Source: Akebia trifoliata (Eukaryota > Streptophyta > Magnoliopsida > Ranunculales > Lardizabalaceae). Taken from it: a stretch of 64,000 nucleotides of DNA. The notes beneath the pieces were generated by a model, which made no database searches, was not told where the DNA came from, and worked only from the letters and a program-made list of their open reading frames with translations. This document shows, one piece after another, positions 46,401-58,159 of the stretch (positions within the stretch are counted from its first letter, which is position 1; each line of letters begins with the position of its first letter). The stretch lies in assembly GCA_017979445.1 (NCBI GenBank), contig CM030718.1, positions 24,547,021-24,611,020 on the forward strand. The letters run 5' to 3'. A program made the translations under genes and the position numbers.

Positions 46401-48505
46401 TTCCCCCAAACATCTATACTATGACTATGAACATAGAAAACATGAAAAGAAGCCTAAATAGTAGTCCTAATCACTAAAAACAGATTCTCCTAAGCAAAAA
46501 AAAAAATTACGTGAAACATATTATTATATTCATGACTTCATGTGTAAATATTCAATAGTCTATTGTTTTGCTTAAAAGATATGTTGAAAATAAAAATATA
46601 TTTTTTATTTCTCTAATTTTTAAAATTATATTATAATTTTTTTTATTTTTCCTGAACTTTCTGAATTTTGTCAATTTTTCCTTCCAACTTATTCCCAAAA
46701 CCCAACTTGGTAACCATGCTTTCTATAATTACAAGGATTTCCTTTTACTTGTTTCAACATAGGTTTTACTTGAGCAAAAAACAAAAAGACAAAACCCTAG
46801 AATTTAACTGGATAATTGAGAATAATTCAAAAATCATGTTGGGATGCTAGAAGTTAAAACAAAATTTCCTTGGTTGACACTGTGCTGCCCTTGTTTGATA
46901 CAAAACATGCTTGAGACATGAGATATTCTTTGCACGTTAGGGTTCATTTAATTTTTATTAGTTAGAGATCTTTGTTATTTTAAATGTTTATCATTTATAA
47001 ATATTAAAAAAAACTATTAGTTTGATTTTTCCCAAAAGCTTTGTTCCTGCACACATGGTTTCAAAACTCATTCGAGACCAAGACGTATCGCCTGAGTCGT
47101 CTCAGTATCAGGCATAGATGAGATGGACAGACAAGTCAATTTTTCGGACGAGATTTAAAACCCCACGTTCCTTTTTCTCATTTTTGAACGAGATGTCTCA
47201 AATGAATCGGAAAACTTGTTCGAGACGACTCGGTATTTGGCATGGATGAGACGAGATGCGAAACCTAGTTTTAAAACAATGCCTGCACATGCTTTATGGT
47301 CTTCTACACTGATAACCATAATAATTTGGCCAGGTCTTCTTGGAACTTTGGCTCCTTGTATGTTATATGGCAGTAATGTTGAGAGACTAGGACCCAGTCC
47401 AGGAACATTTTCAAATCACTGCTTGGCTTACAGTGGTCTTTACCTCCTTGGAAATTCCCTCTTTGGTTCAAATTGGCTGGCGCCTTGGTTTTCATATCCT
47501 AACCGCACGGCAATCCGCCGAGGATTCAATCTCGAGGCAAGTTATTCTTCCTTCTCTTATTCTCATTTTGGACGGTAGTTCATACGAAGATGTCTAGACG
47601 GAATAAGGTTTTACTGCAAAAGCATTTTTGGACTTCTTGAATCTTAATGTTTTTGTTCCCTTAATTTAGGTGGAATTCTTTTTGCAATGATTCAAATATC
47701 TTTTATATCTACTAGAAGGTAGCATGTGCAAAGGGCTTATTTTTTATTTAAAATATTAATTAATGGATGGTTTTAAAGATTACATTGTAAAAAAAGGACA
47801 TTTTTGTAGTTTTGAAAATTAACCAACGAGATTTAAGGGACGTGTGATTGCAATTTTCTTGATTTTTGACCAAAATGTCCCTAATTATATTAAGTTTAAA
47901 TGTAAAAAGTGGGGGCATTTTTGAAATCCAAATTTTGGTGTCAAACCACCCTTTTTTTTTTTTAGTTGGCTTATCATGGGTTTCTCCTCTTTGAGTGAGA
48001 CAAATCCCACGGTCACACGCACCGCCCCCCCTCGGAAAGTCCTATGTGCAACTGGTTGAGTCGAGGGTCAACTAGATCCTGGAGGGTGGCCCCAAGGAAT
48101 TCATTGCTTCATGGGGTTTCGAACACTGGATCTACCCTTCCTGAGGAGCTTATCAAGGCTCGGCTTGCCACTGGACGACTTCTACTCTACCTTCTCTCAT
48201 TATAATAGTAAAGATATATTCTCAACATTCTCTGCTTATTTTGGTGCTGGTTTCAAGAACAGGGCACCTGTGAGGCATTGTCTAGATCGTGTGGGTGTTG
48301 TGGAGGAATCATAGAGGATGAGTTGCAACGTGAGCAGTGCGAGTCAGCTTGCGACTTTGCTACTCACTTCGTGTGTCACACTTGTTCCCTTTGCCAGGAA
48401 GGTAGAGAGCTACGCCGTAGGTTGCCTCATCCCGGGTTCAATGGTCGACCAATCTTGGTTATGCTCCCTCCGTCAGAGCAGACGATGGGTCGTGGAGGGG
48501 CCTGA
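40469..48505 (+). CDS. CNR8: PLAC8-family protein, cell number regulator 8 type
   Basis: Three exons, 40469-40724, 47334-47536 and 48263-48505, with matching phase give 233 residues. Exon 1 starts MANSEETNPLLTNQE and ends in the conserved ACIGHNDEFCSSDLEVC. Exon 2 continues LLGTLAPCMLYGSNVERLG and LFGSNWLAPWFSY, with hydrophobic stretches. Exon 3 has SRSCGCCGG, CHTCSLCQEGRELRRR and ends EQTMGRGGA. The Cys-rich blocks and their order fit plant CNR8-like PLAC8 proteins, which are membrane-associated; relatives affect cell number or metal handling, but the role of this subtype is not established. The first intron is 6.6 kb and full of repeats. The second uses a GC donor (GAG|GCAAGT at 47537) with AG acceptor; the nearest GT donor would break the frame. 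The gene name follows remembered family sequence. Confidence 0.9.
41100..42050. other. PLAC8 intron 1, left part
   Basis: AT-rich sequence without gene or clear element; an A tract lies at 40839-40867. The open frame 40779-41090 has no recognisable motif. Confidence 0.4.
42055..42350. repeat. Near-perfect palindrome of about 296 bp
   Basis: Arms of about 145 bp mirror each other: TTCGCACAATTGATTTCAAC at the left against the inverse of GTTGACATCATTTGTGCGAG at the right, and AAATGTATAAATTGTTATAC against GTGTAACAATTTATACATTT. The centre near 42203 is (TAA/TTA)n. It may be a MITE. It lies in PLAC8 intron 1. Confidence 0.82.
42590..42885. mobile_element. MITE of the CATGGTTTTTAAA family, copy 2
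   Basis: Left ATATGGTTTTAAAGCTTGGT then TATTTCATCTAG, right CAAATTTTAATACCATA; the interior AACCGAGTTTTACTACGGAC resembles that of the copy at 60757. No target duplication seen. Confidence 0.55.
43555..44145. repeat. Imperfect inverted repeat of about 590 bp
   Basis: Left GCCACGTGTCATTTAAACTA, AATTGAGTTGACACGTGGAT and TCAGCTAAATCACTCATC face right GATGAGTGGTTTAGCCGAGA, CCACGTGTCAACTCAGTTGT and TCACAGTGACACGTGACAG. The outer flanks (GATTGCTCAGCCATTCTC at 43529 and GGCTGAATATGGCCGAGTGA at 44121) pair too. It is a probable MITE in PLAC8 intron 1; repeated ACGTG motifs are noted. Confidence 0.6.
44855..45157 (-). mobile_element. TRIM retrotransposon, family 2, copy B
   Basis: LTRs at 44855-about 44978 and 45032-45157, both starting T(G/A)TTAACCAACCAAC. 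The reverse-complement primer-binding site GCGCTTTGATACCA lies at 45018-45031. AACCC at 44850-44854 and 45158-45162 is the target duplication. Same family as 6831-7151. It lies in PLAC8 intron 1. Confidence 0.85.
45351..46490. repeat. Dispersed repeat R1, copy 2 (empty site for the nested insertion)
   Basis: Matches 33162-34640 block by block (GTGATGCCTAACCTAAAATG at the start, CTAATCACTAAAA at the end) but lacks the hAT-like insertion. Non-coding. It lies in PLAC8 intron 1. Confidence 0.65.
47055..47277. mobile_element. MITE of the CATGGTTTTTAAA family, next to PLAC8 exon 2
   Basis: Left ACATGGTTTCAAAACTCATT and right CCTAGTTTTAAAACAATG are degenerate inverted ends; the interior holds repeated GAGACGACTCGGTAT-type motifs. 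It ends about 55 bp before the exon at 47334, so the branch-point region lies in the remaining gap. Confidence 0.6.
48040..48170 (-). mobile_element. Possible tRNA-related SINE before PLAC8 exon 3
   Basis: On the minus strand AGTGTTCGAAACCCC (about 48112-48126) resembles a B-box, with a weak A-box-like AGCCTTGATAAGC upstream. The call rests on this motif pair only. Confidence 0.3.
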
Positions 48506-48721
48506 GATGATGTCACATCACTACTGAACATAGACTGTCTACACACTTAAAACTATTTTACTTGTACTAGGCAGAACTATGAAATATTTACTAGTGTTAT
48601 CAAAACTTGTTTGTTCATCTATAATAATATCTGTTAATAGGAGTTGGGGACTTCACACTTAATGTTGTGATGTTTTTCCATCTATTTGTACTTTTAGATG
48701 TGTTTTTGTCCTATTGAGATC

Positions 48722-48969
48722 TGCTATTGGCACCCGAACTTTTTTACTTATTACACCCCATTTTTTTAAAACTATTTATCACACCCCAATTAAAGATTAA
48801 AACACACTCTTCAAGCATACAGAGGTTGGGCAACATCACAACACTCGATCAAACGATTTCAGTAGATTCTATTGGCTCCCTAATTTTTACTTATTCTCAA
48901 TCATTCATTTATTTATTTTTTTAATTGGGGTGTAATAAGTAAAAAATTGGGGTGCCAATAGCAGCTCTC
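48722..48969. mobile_element. Stowaway-like MITE, relative of 36773-37093
   Basis: CTGCTATTGGCACCCGAACT at the left faces TTGGGGTGCCAATAGCAG at the right; both ends contain TTACTTATTACACCCC or its inverse. It follows the PLAC8 3' end by about 200 bp. Confidence 0.7.
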
Positions 48970-49328
48970 TTCCTATTTAACATTTATTAAGCTGCCAAAG
49001 TGAATCTAAGGTTGCACAAGAAGGATATTCTATGTTTTTTTTTTTTTTTTGGGGGGTAAAAACACATTTTTATTTATAAGTAATTTGGTTGTTTATGGTA
49101 AACAATTTTGTTTATCAATAACTCGACATGAACACATTTTAATATTTTGTAGGCATAGATAAGTCTCATCCATTGATAATAGAGAATTGTGAAGCATCGG
49201 GTTATTAAATCAGAACGCATGAAAACTGGCACAAATAGTATAAGATTGTTTGCATTGTAAAAATGAGACACAAAATGATAAAATCATGACTTTTTAAGTG
49301 ACACTTAAAACAAATAAAGATGATCTAA

Positions 49329-49456
49329 GAGAGATTCTATTGCCACACCAACTTTTACTAATGTAACACTAATTATACACAAATCACCAAAGAATTAGCA
49401 CATATATTGGAGTGGCATCAACAAAAGTTGGTGTGGTAACATAAGCTCTCTAATCT
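49329..49456. mobile_element. Stowaway-like MITE, relative of 9493-9626
   Basis: AGAGATTCTATTGCCACACC at the left faces AAAGTTGGTGTGGTAACATA then AGCTCTC at the right, with flanking TA. Internal AATCACCAAAGAATTAGCAC is shared with the copy at 9493. Confidence 0.7.
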
Positions 49457-49459
49457 AAA

Positions 49460-50445
49460 CATACACAATTTAATCTTAAAGTTTGGCAACGAAATTAATG
49501 TTCATAGTTAGAAAAGATGTCGCCTTCATCCAAATTGCGTAAGTAGATGTATAGTTGGGATCATTCTCAACTCTGTCTAATGAAACCCTTCTTAATATCT
49601 CAAAACGCAATCTCATAATTACCGTTCAGATCAAATATATGTTATAATGTGGTATCAGATTATGTCTTTTTAGGGTAAGTATGTGTGCGGATTTTGATGA
49701 TTTGATCAATTTCTTCGAATCCCTCACAAGTAGAAACCATTTGTGTTCCAACATGTGTTTCATAAAAGTTTGTGTGCAAGTCTCAACGGTAACCTTTACA
49801 TGTCGTACACATCAGTGGATGCAACATGAGAGGTCGTCTACTCTTACATATCAAGCATAGGGTCGTTGAACACTCACCTTTGTATACCCAAGTGCATAAA
49901 TGTTATGTTGAGTCTAAAGACGTACCCAAGTCGAGTATTTTTGGGTGTTCTATGTTTTCATATGCGTGGTTCTCATGTTGATAATCTTCTATTGATTGTA
50001 GATTTTCAAGGTTATATTTAGCTTTCTTTTTTGTTTAATTGTAGATGTATTGATGTATTACATCAAGTTACAATGATACATGCTTTATGTATTTAGTACA
50101 TGTACTTGCAATTTTTACACACACACACACACACACACTTATATATATGGCGTAGGTATCGCCCCCAATGTTGTTCATATTTTCTTATTTTGCATATTAT
50201 AAAAAAAAATTATAAATCTGATTTAGTGTTGTAAAATCGGTTGTAGGAATAGTTCTTGTTGTTTATAAATGTTACTCTACTCCATTTCAATGTACTACTA
50301 TAATATTATATTACATAAAACATGTTTAACATAGTGAACTTCACGAAATGATGTTGTTTCATAAATGTAGAAGTGATACGATCATTTTCATCAAAACAAG
50401 CAACAGAAATTCATAAAAATAAGGGCAGCAATACACTTAGACACA
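49460..50445. other. AT-rich spacer, no gene seen
   Basis: No conserved frame or clear element; an (AC)n tract at 50118-50139. Confidence 0.4.
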
Positions 50446-50449
50446 CACC

Positions 50450-50690
50450 CACATACGTAGATACATTAATAGGCAAACAAATGATCTCACACACACACAC
50501 AAACGCTTACACATCTATTAATAGACATAGACACATACCCACATAATCAAACATTGTAATAGGCAAACAAATGATCACACACACACACACACACACACAC
50601 ATAAATGCTTACACATCTATTAATAGACATAGACACATACCCATATAATCAAACATTGTAATAGGCAAACAAAGGATCATACACTCACCA
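50450..50690. repeat. Minisatellite with (CA)n cores
   Basis: About two and a half units of 90-100 bp, each with AATAGGCAAACAAATGATC (50469, 50560, 50662), then a CA tract, then GCTTACACATCTATTAATAG. Unit lengths differ by the CA tract. Confidence 0.8.
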
Positions 50691-50699
50691 AAAGACACG

Positions 50700-52330
50700 T
50701 CTTCTTATAAATAGAAATGCAAATATTAGGGACTATAGTCTTAGTTAACGCCGTTCTCCATATGATCTAGAGAGCGAATATTGTATGCATTTAACAACTC
50801 ATCTATGACCTCAAATTTTACATTTGGATGAGCTACATAATTAGAATCCGTTGTCTACGTTCTTGGATTTACATTCATCTATTCTCTTAATATAACCTAT
50901 TAAATGCTCTTCTGCATTTCTCTGGGTTATCCTTACTCGTATTATTTGATCTTCTTAGAAATCAATAGGTAGAGGTTCTTCACTTTCTCCCTCAACTTCT
51001 TCCTGTCATTAAATAGATTTGGTTAGAAATCATTTTTCCTGATCATCAAATTTTCATTAGTTGATTGGAGAAGATCATCATATGTAGATGGTTCGTCATA
51101 ATCAAGCTTCAATTTATCAACCGTGTTTAATTCAAACAGATTCGATTCATCTGATGAACCTGAGTTAACACTAACTAGTGAATGTGTGTTTGTTATGATA
51201 TTAGGATTGTGATTAGTAAACAATTGAGTAAATAAATATGAAATGATATAAAGTAAACAATTGAGTATGGTATAACACAATGTTTTTAAACTAATTATGA
51301 AATAACATAAAATTTAAAATAATGCATTTTTCATTATTTACATACCATAGTCGTTAGAGATGCCGATAGGAGGATAAAAAATCAAGATTTCATCATCACA
51401 ATTTTGATAAGATACGATAAAAACACATAAATACGCATAGATACACATGTCAAACTAAAGAAATCAATTGAAATTCTTATAATATCAAATAAATATATAT
51501 TGAATAGATCGGATCTATCATATCAGTATTATAAGATAAAAGATCACACGCATCTTCATCATAATCTAATGATTTGGCCCATACAAGATTGTTAGTATAA
51601 TCAGATTCTGACTTGATAATAGGAGAAGGATCAATTGATCCTTTATTGTAATATTTTACGATAGGTGAGGGTCCAACCCAAACCAAGTTCAAGCCCATGA
51701 CCTATGTCAAAACTCATGGCCTCACACATTTCCTCAAAAGAGGACACATGACACACTCTAAGAGGGTCAATTTTAAATTTATCTCTTTGCCCTTATTTTT
51801 AGAATTGTTTATATGAGGACCAATGCCTACTTTACACATGTCACCCTCTCATTCATCTTCTCAAAAGTATTTTTTATCTTTTTTCATTTATTGTTGTTTT
51901 ATGAGTTATTTACAAAAGAATCAAAGTCTATTTTTTACCTACCATATCATTTTTACACATGTCACTCTCTTATTCATCCTCTTAAAACTCATTTTTTTTT
52001 CATCTCTCTACCCCTTATTTTTTATAATATTTACCAAAAACTAAAGACTAAATGTGTTTTTAGAGTTTCATTTCATAAATTCTACTTTTACCATCATAAA
52101 AATAAAATATTAAAAAAGAAATAATCTAAATCTAATGTTATTTCCCTTTATTTTTAGGGTTGGACAATTTTACCCCAAATATCTCTCAAAACCTTTATTA
52201 AAAATCTCATGCCCTCAATCCCCCGTCTAAACTCTCAACTCTGCCCAATCTTCTACTGAAAAATCATCAATACTGTAACCTTCTTCTAACTTCAAGTTTT
52301 CTCTAAAATCCCTACACCACACCCCAACCT
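50700..52330. other. Spacer with unrecognised open frames
   Basis: Minus-strand frames at 51023-51280 (GSSDESNLFELNTVDKLKLD) and 51477-51698 show no family I know and no clear gene structure. 51830-52010 has a direct duplication (TTTACACATGTCACCCTCTC and TTTACACATGTCACTCTCTT, 118 bp apart). Confidence 0.35.
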
Positions 52331-52430
52331 TTAAAAAAAAAAAAGTATAGTATATTGAAAAGAGAAGACCAGAATATAAGGAAGCTGAGAAAGCCTCACA
52401 GAGAAAAGTAAAGAAAAGAAACAAATAACA

Positions 52431-52988
52431 TCAGTGGTTACATAAGGAGTTCCATTTAAAAACAAAGTCATCAAAAGAAAAACTCACGAACTCTATGTTA
52501 TGTTTAGACCAAAGGTATAAAAAACCCAAGATCTCCAAGAACCCTACATGAGAGCTTCTAACCTTACTATTGAATATCCTATTATTTTTCTCATTCCAAA
52601 TCCCCCACAAAATGATCGAGGGGAGCATAACCCACAGGTAACGTTTTGTGGGGAGAAAGGCATTGCTATTCCATTCTACTAACAACGAGGAAAACTTACG
52701 AGGAAAAACCCAATTAATACAGAATAGACCAAAGAAAATTAACCAAATGTTATAAAAAAATGCGCAATGAATTAAAATATGATCAACGGATTCCCCTTCC
52801 CTCAAACAAAGGGGACAAATTTTGGGAGTGATCCATCTCCGCGCAATCAAGTTATCCATCATAAGGATCCTACCAAGGGAAGCCAACCAAATAAAGAAGG
52901 AGACTTTAGAGGGAATCGACTTGGACCACATGATGGAACTCGAGGTGGCACACTCTCCAAATCTTTGTCTTCTTTTAAGTACATCCAT
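52431..52988 (-). pseudogene. LINE fragment with open zf-RVT region (185 codons)
   Basis: An unbroken minus-strand frame reads KSIPSKVSFFIWLASLGRIL, then CPLCLREGESVDHILIHCAF (a CX2C...HX4C metal-binding pattern) and LPSIILWGIWNEKNNRIFNS. This is the zf-RVT segment at the C-terminus of plant LINE reverse transcriptases. Polymerase and endonuclease parts are absent to the right, so it is a 5'-truncated insertion. It is the longest clean LINE frame in the window and hence relatively young. Confidence 0.75.
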
Positions 52989-52999
52989 TGAAGACCTTG

Positions 53000-54710
53000 A
53001 AGGAAGAAGAAGAAGATACTAATAAGAACACAAAGTGGGTTAGGGTAGGTTATATTTCAAGTATTGCATTTTTCTCTCTCTCTTATTTTACTCTCTCTTT
53101 GCTTTTTATTTTAGAAAGCCTTAAGATGTAATGGAGACCCCCTTTTCATCTTGAGTAGGTTGAACCTTGAACTTAGGCATGGAATGCTTGAGGCATTTTG
53201 ATCGAAAGAATGAAGGTTAGATTCATATCTCTCATGCATCATAATGTACACAATGCACACACCACACATGTTTGATCATGATCAAAAAATGTGTCTGTTG
53301 AGGTTAAAACACTAAGTTTTTAATCATGCATGTTTGCATCAAGATCAAGTTTTTAATCATTTTCCATATGATATTCTCTCATGTCAACGACAACATTAAA
53401 TCCCTCTCCTAAAGAATTATATTTCCACTCTATGCACACATTCACTTTCTTCATGCAATTCATGCATAGTTATTTTTGTTAAAATACTAAAATGACCAAG
53501 TTTCAAAGGTAAACCACCTTAGGGTGTATAGAATGAGTTGTCTAACACCTTTCCTACTCTTTAACTAAGCCTCCTTACCTAGATCTAGGTAGAGCATACC
53601 CCTTTTTCATAAACAAGAATCACTACAAGTGTTATGAAAAGATTGATTTTCAAAAAAATTATTTTGGGTGGCCATTCACACCTATTTCTAAAAAAAGAAT
53701 AGTAGGGACTCCAAACCACATAGTATTGAGATTTTCTTAATGAAAATGTCATGTATACGCATGAGAAACCCTAAATCAAGCAAGGAGAAAGTTAGTTGAA
53801 TAAGGATAATTGATTTGTTGGTAAAAACATCAGAGAATAAATGGGAAATTAATTAATTTTGTTGGTTAAAATTAGTTTTAAAAAAAATTAAAAAAAAAAA
53901 TCTTAAATCTATTGGATTTATATGGTTGTCAAGGGTTTAATGGCAAAAAGGAATTTAGTTGAGCAATGATGAAGTTAAAATATGTCCTTAAAATGCTTGG
54001 TTTGTGTTGACGTCCAACTTTGATGGTGGAGTCGAGAAAGAGAGTAGTTGGTGGAGCTAGTCAAACAAGAGAGGATATAGATTAGCAGGGAGAAAGTTAG
54101 TTGACCAAGAGAAGATTTACTCGGTGTGTCTTCATTGTCATCAGTGTCCACCATTGATGGTGAAGTCAAGCTCAAGACAATGGTTGACCAAAGAAAGGAG
54201 ATGGGAGGAGTAGGGAATTTTTTTATTTTGTTGGTTAAATTTGGTAAAAACTTAAGAAATCCTAAAAGGGTTGGAATTTATATGGTTTTAAAAGGTATAA
54301 TGGTAAATGCATAAAAAATTAAAAATGACAGATTTATTTTTCACATTTTTTTACTGTTTTGATCAAATAAAATATTTTCTAAAATAAGATGTACAGTGCT
54401 CCGATTTGGTAAATAAATCAAAATTTTGCTCGGTTTTGATAAATTTCCCTTAAAACTAGGTCAAGGTCGCATGTCATTAGTTTGAAAACATATAAGAGGG
54501 GTATCTCTAATATTAATCAAAGGGTAGAGGGGCATACCTAAATCACCCAAAAAATTTAAATCTAATGGGTTAAAATTTGAAATTAACAATTAAATTATAA
54601 ATAAAAAAGATTTTTTTTACTAGAGATTGAAGATAAGAGCATTTGTGTCATCTTCAACAAATCTCTTAAGTTCATTATAGGTCTAAATCACCTAAAAATT
54701 AATATAAGAC
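53000..54710. other. Spacer without gene
   Basis: AT-rich. GGTGGAGTCGAGAAAGAG near 54022 and GGTGAAGTCAAGCTCAAG near 54158 belong to a loose repeat; frames over it on both strands are not genes. Confidence 0.4.
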
Positions 54711-54715
54711 TAATG

Positions 54716-55112
54716 ATTTTTTACTCGAAAATCTTCACTCGGTCTGTACTCAATTGACATGGCAAGTGTACAAAATCATAGATCTTTTTCCTTGTGTATT
54801 CCGAAGTGAAAGATCTATGGTTCTGTGCACTTGCCATGTCTAACGAGTAAGGACCGAGTGAAAATCTTTGAGTTAGAATATCACGACTCTTAATGTAATG
54901 AGTAATGATTTTCTAATCAGAAAGTCTTCACTCGATCAATACTCGGCTAATGTGGCATGGACACGAAACCATAGATCTTTTCCTTCAGATATACAACTAT
55001 ACATCTTTTATGGGGATTTGCAATTGTGTATCCCAAGGAAATAGATCTATGGTTTCGTGCCACATCAATCGAGTATTGACCTAGTGAAGACTTTCTAGTT
55101 AGAATATCAGCA
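54716..55112. mobile_element. Two adjacent MITEs of the GAGTCGTGAT family
   Basis: 54716-54901 and about 54912-55112 each fold back on themselves: AATCTTCACTCGGTC faces GACCGAGTGAAAATCTT in the first, AGTCTTCACTCGATCAATAC faces GTATTGACCTAGTGAAGACT in the second. The central GATCTATGGTT motif is shared with the copies at 38156 and 63800. Confidence 0.65.
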
Positions 55113-55510
55113 CTCTAACATATAGGGTTTAAAACAGGGCAGATACGGATCAGAAATGAGTGTCCATATCCATATCCAATTTTTTTTATCCGAATCAGAC
55201 TCAGGTCATACTAGCTAAGATCATATCCAAACCATTTTACTTTTAGTAAATCATATCCGGATCCATTTTACTTTTATTAAAAATTGATCGGGTTTACTCG
55301 ACTGAATGAAGACTTTCTAGTCAAAATATCAGCACTCTAATATAAACGACTTAAAACGGGTCGAATATGGACTGAATATGAGTGTTCATATCCATATTTA
55401 ATTTTTTTTTTTTTCCCGGATCTGAATCCGACTCGGATTGTATTATTTAAGACCATATCCAAACCATTGTACTTTTATTAAAACCATATCCGGATTCATT
55501 TTAAAATTGT
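55083..55510. repeat. Tandem duplication of about 218 bp
   Basis: GAAGACTTTCTAGTTAGAAT at 55088 and GAAGACTTTCTAGTCAAAAT at 55306 begin parallel blocks that continue through AATATCAGCACTCTAA, GAGTGTCCATATCCATAT / GAGTGTTCATATCCATAT and CATATCCAAACCATT. The right part of the MITE pair is included in the unit. Confidence 0.7.
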
Positions 55511-55519
55511 TTAAGATTT

Positions 55520-56614
55520 ACTTTTATTAAAAGTCAGTAAGAGATTAGAACTCAAGACTTATCTATTTTGGATAGAGGCCTTGACTACTATACCCAACTG
55601 TTGTTAATTAATAAAAGATGATTTATAAAATATAAAAATATATCTTATAAAGTAATATATCATTCGGATCTTGACGGATGTAGAGATGGAATTGTATCCG
55701 ATCCGGATCTGACTGAGGTCAAGGAACATCAACCCATATTTGAATCATATTTTAATTTAAATATATTCAATAAAATTAAACCTGCTAAATTAGGATTCTG
55801 ATTTCGGATAAAATCCGTACCATTTCTAATCCTACTAATATAATTGTTTGGAGACCATTTTTAACCTTACTAATGTAATTGTTTGGAAACCGTTCCACCC
55901 ATGTTTCATGATGAGTGCTCAGTAAACCAAACCTACCCAAGTAGAAACAGGCATGGATCACGTGGGTAGTAGAGGAACTAGACGAAGTCCCACTAGAATG
56001 AGTTTGAATCTTGTACTTCAGGGAATAGGATACCTATCTAACTCCAGCCAACTATTTTGCCACTTGTTACATATATGAGAACACTGAGTTTGATCTACCC
56101 TTTCTAGAAACCGACATACTTAAAATCAGCATAGAAAATGATTTAGAACCATTAATTCAAAAATCAAAGATTATGTTGTGATGAGAAATCTAGATGGTTT
56201 CACAAGAATGCATCATAAAGTTAAAAATGAAGGTCTGATGGTGTGTAGCTAAACAACTCCTGGAGCACAGGATTTGAACAGAACTTCATTATTCGGTACC
56301 TACTATACCTAAAACATTCCACGTGACGTGCAGTTACTTGAACCTCAATTTTATGGATGATTTGATGTGTCCCTCCATGTTTTGGAATATTTAAGATAAC
56401 CCCTCATATCTTCAAACAGACATGCACCCCTTGACCTTGGTCTCCTCTAACATATTATAAAAATGACTTAAATACCATCCATCTTCTACCATTTGCCAAA
56501 ATTCCTTTCTTTTAGTCATCATCTTCTAGTTCTTGCGTGAAAAACTTATTATCATCCTCAACCTTAAAATTTTATCTATTTCAACCTTCAAGCATGAGAA
56601 CAAGATAAGAATTT

Positions 56615-56672
<58 letters not shown>

Positions 56673-57940
56673 TCTATAAGTTAAGATCACGAGGTTGAAA
56701 ACAATAGATTAAAGATAAAATTGTGGTATAAAATAAAACAATGGAAGAAAGAGAGAGAGAGAGAGATTTAGCATGCCAACTTTTACTTATAACACACTAA
56801 TCCAGATTAGGGATGTCAATGGGACGGGTTTGGGCTGATTTTAGCTAAATCTGACCCTGACCTCAATTACCATTATTCACTCCGAACCCATCCCAATCTC
56901 GACTCGAGTCAGATTTTTTTACCCATTCTCGCCCTTAATAGTTTTGTAAAAATCCGTCCCCGTCCCACCCTTTCAAAGGAGCAACTCACCAACAAATAAA
57001 AGTTGGTTGTCAATAGAAGCTCTCTCTCATTTTTTTTTCTCTTATATTTCTATTTTTTGGATTTAAGATTTAATGAGCTTAATCAAAATTATAAACAACT
57101 AATAGAATTGTTTGAACGAGTGTTATAATGTTTTGGAATATTGAGATAATAATTTGAGCCAAAATTTTATAATGTTTGAATGGTGTGTTTTAATCTTTAA
57201 TAAGGGTGTGATAAATAATTTAAGAAATTAGGGTTTAATATATTGGGTAAGGTATATCAAAATCATACTGTCCCGAAATTGAATCAATTTTTCATTTTTA
57301 ATATCAAAATCATCCTAAAATAATTTTTAAGAGTATAAAAACATGGCCCTATAGAGACTGGATAGGGTAAAATTCCCATCCTTAACTTAGATGAAAGAAT
57401 TCCTCAATTTAATCAAAAGGTTTGGAGCTTTGCAAGTAAAAGTTGGTGTGGTCTAGCAAAAAAAAGTACAAGATGGTGTGGCAGTAGAATTTATCTATAA
57501 AGGTTGGATACAAGGGCATTTAAGCCATTTTCATGTATAAAAAAGACCAAGGTCATGGAGGGCATGTCATGCATTTGAAATAGTGGGTATCCTAAATATT
57601 CACAAAAACGTCGAGGGGGTATGTGTAAAGAATCGTGCTGTTCTGACGTCAAGATTGTACCTCACATCGCACATTCTGACGGTGAAAGTGCTTTCAGCGT
57701 TATTGATGAATGGTATTGGAGTGACTCAAAGTTAATCTCACTTTGCACTTTTCTGTGTTGAGGTGTATCCCAAGGCAAAAAATCTATGGTTCTAGGACAT
57801 GCCACATGAGGAGAGTATTTTGGTCACTTCAGCATTATTCTTATTTTATTTATTTTCTCTTAATGGGATTTGGTAAACTTTGAATGGCAAATTTATACAC
57901 AAACGTTGACCGTTTCTTTTAACGTTAAGGGGTCAAAATA
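55520..57940. other. Spacer before gene 4: TA microsatellite and MITE remnants
   Basis: 56615-56671 is a long (TA)n tract and 56750-56765 a (GA)n tract. 56765-57040 has Stowaway-like ends (GCCAACTTTTACTTATAACA; GTTGGTTGTCAATAGAAGCT) interrupted by a unit starting GGGATGTCAATGGGACGGG. 57420-57500 contains another degenerate end (AAAGTTGGTGTGG). 55560-55610 has a weak minus-strand tRNA-like pattern. No gene is seen. Confidence 0.5.
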
Positions 57941-57944
57941 GGCG

Positions 57945-58159
57945 TGTGTGGGAAACACGTCAGTTTTAACGGCAAGTATCCTCATTGTAATCTCCGTTCA
58001 GCCATTGTTCTTCTGGATTCTTCCTGCAATCTCTTAAAGACGATTTCTTTCTCTTCGTTTCTTTTTCGATTTTCACTCCAAAGATCTGGTTTTTTTTTTT
58101 TTTCGTTGTTCTTTAGAACGATTTCTGGTTTCGGCATTTTTCGAAGATTAATTTGAGAG
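57945..58159 (+). promoter_or_regulatory. 5' UTR exon of gene 4
   Basis: A pyrimidine-rich leader ends at TTTGAGAG followed by GTATTT (58160); the acceptor TGTGCAG at 59782-59788 precedes the coding exon. The small frame here (57944-58156) is not thought to be the protein. The transcription start is not fixed. Confidence 0.5.

Noticed and set aside
50450..50690. CRISPR-like array
   Set aside because: Only two to three long units with CA microsatellites, in a plant nuclear genome with no cas genes.
51813..52124. 103-codon Phe/His-rich frame
   Set aside because: Low-complexity T-rich sequence containing a direct duplication; no gene structure.
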